Of a stretch of 9,037 nt of DNA, positions 6,649-9,037 are shown piece after piece (position 1 is the first letter of the stretch; each line of letters begins with the position of its first letter). Origin of the DNA: Bacteroidota bacterium (GTDB taxonomy: Bacteria > Bacteroidota > Bacteroidia > Bacteroidales > VadinHA17); contig JAUVHQ010000072.1 of NCBI GenBank assembly GCA_030593185.1, positions 1 through 9,037 on the forward strand, given 5' to 3'. The notes under the pieces were generated by a model. The model saw only the letters and a program-made list of their open reading frames with translations. It was not told the DNA's origin and searched no databases. Made by a program: the position numbers and the translations under genes.

Positions 6649-7383
6649 TTATTTAGATTCGCCTTCTTTCCGGCCTTTTTCTTCAGGCTTTTCTCCTTCT
6701 TTTTCAGCCCCTTCAACTGCTTCCTCACCTTCAACAGCTTCTTCTCCTTCAACAGGTTCTGCTTCGGCCTCTTTGGCTTCGGCTGCTTCGGCCTCTTTGG
6801 CTTCAATATCTTCAATAGCAGTAAGCATAGCTTTTGAGATAACTCTGGCTGAAACTATTGATACAATCATTGATCCTGAAGAATCAAGAAATTCTAATCC
6901 TTCAATTTTAAGGTCTTCAATTCTGATTGTATGATCAATATCAAGATCTGTAATATCAATTTCAATATATTCAGGGAAATCTTTAACAAGACCCCTTGCT
7001 TTGATGATTCTTCTTCTTATACGTAGCTTTCCCCCGGCTTTCAGACCAATTGATTCACCAACAATCTTTACCGGGAGATTAATAATTACAGGCTGATCGG
7101 GATAATATTCTTTGAAATCAGCATGGATAATTTTATCGGTTACCGGATGAAATTGGAGTTCCCTGATAACTGCATCGTGATTATTCCCTTCTATATCAAT
7201 TTTAAGAAGATATACATTTGATGTATATACAATGTCTTTAAAACTAAGTTCAGGCATAGAAAAATGTATATTTTCTTTACCTCCATACATTACACAAGGC
7301 ACTTTTTCTTCCATTCTTAATCTTCTGGAGTATTTTTTACCTGTATCCTTCCTTATAGTACCTTTTAACTCAAATGTTTTCAT
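6649..7383 (-). CDS. rplY: Large-subunit ribosomal protein L25/TL5 (Ctc family) with acidic tail
   Basis: L25 of the Ctc/TL5 type binds 5S rRNA in the 50S subunit. The N-terminal RNA-binding domain (about 4-92) ends in the typical AVIRELQFHPVTDKIIHADF (71-90). The second beta domain (about 97-183) includes LPVKIVGESIGLKAGG and ARGLVKDFPEYIEIDITDLD (129-148). From about 190 to the end there is a low-complexity tail, first Glu/Ala-rich, then the near-repeats VEGEEA, VEGEEA, VEGAEK, and a Lys/Glu-rich finish. Long acidic C-terminal tails are common in Ctc-type L25. The tail produces spurious Phe- and Lys-rich frames in other readings. It is the first gene of a likely rplY-pth-hslR unit, with a good promoter at 7493-7500. 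Confidence 0.96.
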   Translation of the reverse strand: MKTFELKGTIRKDTGKKYSRRLRMEEKVPCVMYGGKENIHFSMPELSFKDIVYTSNVYLLKIDIEGNNHDAVIRELQFHPVTDKIIHADFKEYYPDQPVIINLPVKIVGESIGLKAGGKLRIRRRIIKARGLVKDFPEYIEIDITDLDIDHTIRIEDLKIEGLEFLDSSGSMIVSIVSARVISKAMLTAIEDIEAKEAEAAEAKEAEAEPVEGEEAVEGEEAVEGAEKEGEKPEEKGRKEGESK

Positions 7384-7492
7384 TTTACTAAATTTTGGTT
7401 GTGCTACTCAAGGATAATTAAAAATTCCTGTTTGCTAAATAATAACAATCCTCCCATCACACGTTAGTAAATAACTGATTTTTTACGGGGTG

Positions 7493-7500
7493 CAAATATA
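7493..7500 (-). promoter_or_regulatory. Bacteroidota -7 promoter box for rplY-pth
   Basis: The minus strand reads TATATTTGCACCCC here, a full match to the TAnnTTTG -7 box with the GCACC continuation often seen in this phylum. The -33 element is weak. Transcription from just downstream would leave a leader of roughly 100 bases before the rplY ATG. The box starts just after the prs stop codon, so rplY can be expressed independently of prs. Confidence 0.6.
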
Positions 7501-7505
7501 ATAAC

Positions 7506-8444
7506 TTATTGTATAAAACTATTGCTTATTGACTGATAATTGTAAACTTTGTTAATTACCTCGGCGAAAACATCAGCTATAGAGATTACTTTAATCTTTT
7601 TTGATTCATGTTTCAGAGGTATAGAATCAGTTACGAGGAGTTCTTTGATAGGTGAGTTTTCGATTCTTTCATAGGCATCACCAGAGAGAACAGGATGTGT
7701 TGCTGCTGCACGGACACTTTTTGCACCTTTGTCTACCATCATCTGTGCAGCTAAAGTGAGAGTTCCTGCAGTATCGACCATATCGTCAACAATAACAATA
7801 TTTCTATCCTTGACATCACCAATCACCTGTATTTCATCAACATAATTTGCCTTTTTTCTTAATTTGTAACAAATAACCATTTCACTTTTCAGAAACCTGG
7901 AATAAGCATTTGCCCGTTTAGTTCCACCCATATCCGGCGCTGCAATTACCAGATTATCAAGGTTAAGGTCTTTAATATAGGGAACAAAAAGTGATGAGGC
8001 AAAGATATGATCAACCGGGATGTTAAAAAATCCCTGAATTTGATCAGCATGGAGATCCATGGTCATTACACGATCAACTCCGGCAGTAGTAATAAGATCT
8101 GTTACCAGCTTAGCAGCAATAGAGACACGTGGTTTGTCTTTCCTGTCCTGACGCGCAAACCCGAAATAGGGAAGGACTGCAACGATATTGTATGCAGAGG
8201 CTCTTTTAGCAGCATCAATCATCATTAATAGTTCGAACAAATTATCTATAGGTGGAAAAGTTGATTGAATAATAAAAACCTTACATCCTCTTACAGATTC
8301 CTCAAATGATGGTTGAAATTCACCATCGCTGAATTCCGTCACGGAGCTTTGCCCCAATTCATTACCAAAGCTTTTAACGATTTTTTCTGCCAGGTAACGT
8401 GTGGCTCTGCCTGAAAAAAACTTAAGAGGAGGTTTACCATCCAT
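7506..8444 (-). CDS. prs: Ribose-phosphate pyrophosphokinase (PRPP synthetase)
   Basis: Makes 5-phosphoribosyl 1-diphosphate from ribose 5-phosphate and ATP, feeding purine, pyrimidine, histidine, tryptophan and NAD synthesis; cytoplasmic, usually a hexamer. The 312 residues match the class I length. Landmarks: FSDGEFQPSFEESVRG (38-53), the ATP-site stretch PYFGFARQDRK (92-102), the PRPP synthase signature DLHADQIQGFF (130-140), APDMGGTKRA (169-178), flexible-loop K194 and R196, and the PRPP-binding motif VIVDDMVDTAGT (217-228). The ATG at 8442-8444 follows an A-rich leader and a good -7 box. The gene is followed after 122 bp by rplY, which has its own promoter. Confidence 0.98.
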   Translation of the reverse strand: MDGKPPLKFFSGRATRYLAEKIVKSFGNELGQSSVTEFSDGEFQPSFEESVRGCKVFIIQSTFPPIDNLFELLMMIDAAKRASAYNIVAVLPYFGFARQDRKDKPRVSIAAKLVTDLITTAGVDRVMTMDLHADQIQGFFNIPVDHIFASSLFVPYIKDLNLDNLVIAAPDMGGTKRANAYSRFLKSEMVICYKLRKKANYVDEIQVIGDVKDRNIVIVDDMVDTAGTLTLAAQMMVDKGAKSVRAAATHPVLSGDAYERIENSPIKELLVTDSIPLKHESKKIKVISIADVFAEVINKVYNYQSISNSFIQ

Positions 8445-8475
8445 TGTTTTCGATTTTTTTAGTCCTTGAAAAGTG

Positions 8476-8483
8476 CAAAGTTA
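8476..8483 (-). promoter_or_regulatory. Bacteroidota -7 promoter box for prs
   Basis: The minus strand reads TAACTTTGCAC, a full match to TAnnTTTG with the GCA continuation. It ends 31 bp before the prs ATG, giving a short A-rich leader. The -33 region is a poor match. Repeat copy B begins about 21 bp farther upstream. Confidence 0.6.
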
Positions 8484-8504
8484 ATAATCTCTCTTTATTT
8501 AATG

Positions 8505-8676
8505 TAACTAATCAGTACTTAAAGTGAATTAAAGTTGAGTAAGTTGAGTAAGTAGAGTAGGTGATAAAATGATAAAATGAGGAAATGAGAAGAGGGGGCG
8601 AGAAGAGGCGAAGAAGTAAGAAGTAAATAGTAAGAAGTAGGAAGGAGTAGGGTGGAAGAATGAGAGGTGAGTGGTT
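8505..8676. repeat. Dispersed intergenic element, copy B (about 172 bp)
   Basis: The ends match copy A at 5407-5578: 8505-8550 with 43 of 46 identical positions, and GAGAGGTGAGTGGTT (8662-8676) with one difference. The middle is a purine-rich series of short tandem words: GATAAAAT twice (8564-8579), a GAGGAAAT unit, a G-run and GAAGTAA heptads. Like copy A, it sits shortly before the start of a minus-strand gene (prs) and after the stop of the preceding one. It is neither an insertion sequence nor coding; no terminal inverted repeats or target-site duplications were found. Confidence 0.75.
8613..8647 (+). repeat. 7-bp tandem tract (GAAGTAA)
   Basis: Five units in register: GAAGTAA twice, ATAGTAA, GAAGTAG and GAAGGAG. 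It lies within copy B, in the place where copy A has unrelated words, showing that the interior changes by tandem-word turnover. Confidence 0.75.
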
Positions 8677-8694
8677 TGGTAATAGCTGTAATGC

Positions 8695-8712
8695 ATTAGT
8701 ACTTAAAGTGAA
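8695..8712 (+). repeat. Extra copy of the element's leading 18-bp word
   Basis: ATTAGTACTTAAAGTGAA differs by one base from 8511-8528 in copy B, in the same orientation and 184 bp away. The two words therefore flank most of copy B as direct repeats. It may be the start of a further, truncated copy. Confidence 0.65.
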
Positions 8713-8715
8713 ACT

Positions 8716-8737
8716 ATGCTTCGACTATACTCAGCAT
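8716..8737. repeat. Short imperfect palindrome like a widespread intergenic repeat
   Basis: Arms ATGCT (8716-8720) and AGCAT (8733-8737) enclose TCGACTATACTC. The word resembles the 'TGCTTCGACT...CTCAGCATGAC' repeats common between genes in Bacteroidota and other phyla. No gene is attached. Confidence 0.45.
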
Positions 8738-8802
8738 AAAAAGTTAAGAGTGCCTAAAGATGTTAAAGATGGATAAAACTTTAGGTACTGAGAAGTTACT
8801 AT

Positions 8803-9037
8803 TTACTGACTTTTCAAATTTTTGTTAGTTTCTTCAATGAAATCAAGAATTTCATTTTTCCCGAGCTTTTTCTTTATTGAGGAAATAAAACTGTTGGGAA
8901 GAAATTCCCAATGCATTAATAGTTCTTTCTTGAAATTAAAAGTATTCTTTTCTAATTCGATTTCGGAAAGCTTATCAGTTTTTGTAAAAACTATTACAAA
9001 AGGAACCTGGTTATGTCCAAGTAGTTTGATAAACAGA
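8803..9037 (-). CDS. engB: Ribosome-biogenesis GTP-binding protein EngB/YsxC/YihA (C-terminal part)
   Basis: The last 77 residues of an EngB-type GTPase, whose role is in late assembly of the 50S subunit; the rest lies beyond the right edge. The fragment, read from 9036, begins LFIKLLGHNQVPFVIVFTKTDKLS, with the G4 guanine-specificity motif TKTD at 18-21. It continues with WEFLPNSFISSIKKKLGKNEIL (43-64), the usual G5-region SS...G and the C-terminal helix, and ends after DFIEETNKNLKSQ with TAA. EngB proteins are about 200 residues, so roughly 125 are missing. It reads in the same direction as prs, separated by the repeat-rich gap. Confidence 0.93.
   Translation of the reverse strand, partial: LFIKLLGHNQVPFVIVFTKTDKLSEIELEKNTFNFKKELLMHWEFLPNSFISSIKKKLGKNEILDFIEETNKNLKSQ

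Larger units (their letters stand above)
8445..8802. other. 358-bp repeat-rich intergenic region between engB and prs
   Basis: No gene is supported here. Reading toward prs, it holds a dispersed-repeat-like palindrome, an extra copy of the repeat's leading word, element copy B and finally the prs promoter. Bases 8519-8685 contain only two C on the plus strand. No convincing terminator hairpin follows engB. Confidence 0.7.

Noticed and set aside
6556..6837. Phe-rich plus-strand frame and Lys/Pro-rich minus-strand frame
   Set aside because: Both are readings of the low-complexity rplY tail and pth start in other frames; composition is extreme and no domain is visible.
8505..8676. Insertion sequence or MITE with terminal inverted repeats
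   Set aside because: The ends are not inverted repeats of each other, no target duplication is visible, and there is no transposase.
1..9037. Novel defence, biosynthetic or mobile gene system
   Set aside because: All eight genes belong to familiar metabolic, membrane or translation families; nothing in their content or order suggests a new system.

Overview
The window looks like a chromosomal segment of a low-GC member of the Bacteroidota, probably in or near the Bacteroidales/Marinilabiliales. Four things point there: the protein families and their order (prs, rplY/ctc, pth, hslR), TAnnTTTG-type -7 promoter boxes, A/T-rich translation starts without Shine-Dalgarno sequences, and an inferred lipoprotein M19 dipeptidase. 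No rRNA, tRNA, CRISPR array, insertion sequence or phage gene was found.

Left part (1-3976, plus strand): the 3' part of an NAD(P)-dependent aldehyde dehydrogenase that runs off the left edge, a LysE-family exporter, a 549-bp gap full of small repeats and hairpins, and an M19 membrane-dipeptidase-type lipoprotein. The open frame of the dipeptidase extends back into the repeats, but the real start is most likely 2714. Its stop codon abuts the stop codon of the next, convergent gene.

Right part (3977-9037, all minus strand; read from right to left): the C-terminal end of the GTPase EngB, a 358-bp repeat-rich gap, PRPP synthetase (prs), ribosomal protein L25 with an acidic tail (rplY), peptidyl-tRNA hydrolase (pth, TTG start), an Hsp15-like S4 protein (hslR), a second repeat-bearing gap, and a PlsC-type acyltransferase with a C-terminal membrane region. 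EngB, L25, Pth and Hsp15 all serve ribosome assembly or rescue of stalled translation, and Prs supplies PRPP for nucleotides, so this block is a translation/growth cluster.

The genes are ordinary; the unexpected content is between them. Two gaps carry related elements of about 172 bp with similar ends (5407-5578 and 8505-8676), each just upstream of a minus-strand gene. Six short tracts in three gaps show a 7-bp period although their unit sequences differ. A large palindrome (2440-2553) and a separate GC-rich hairpin lie before the dipeptidase. I see no new defence or biosynthetic system; the repeats are the part worth pursuing.
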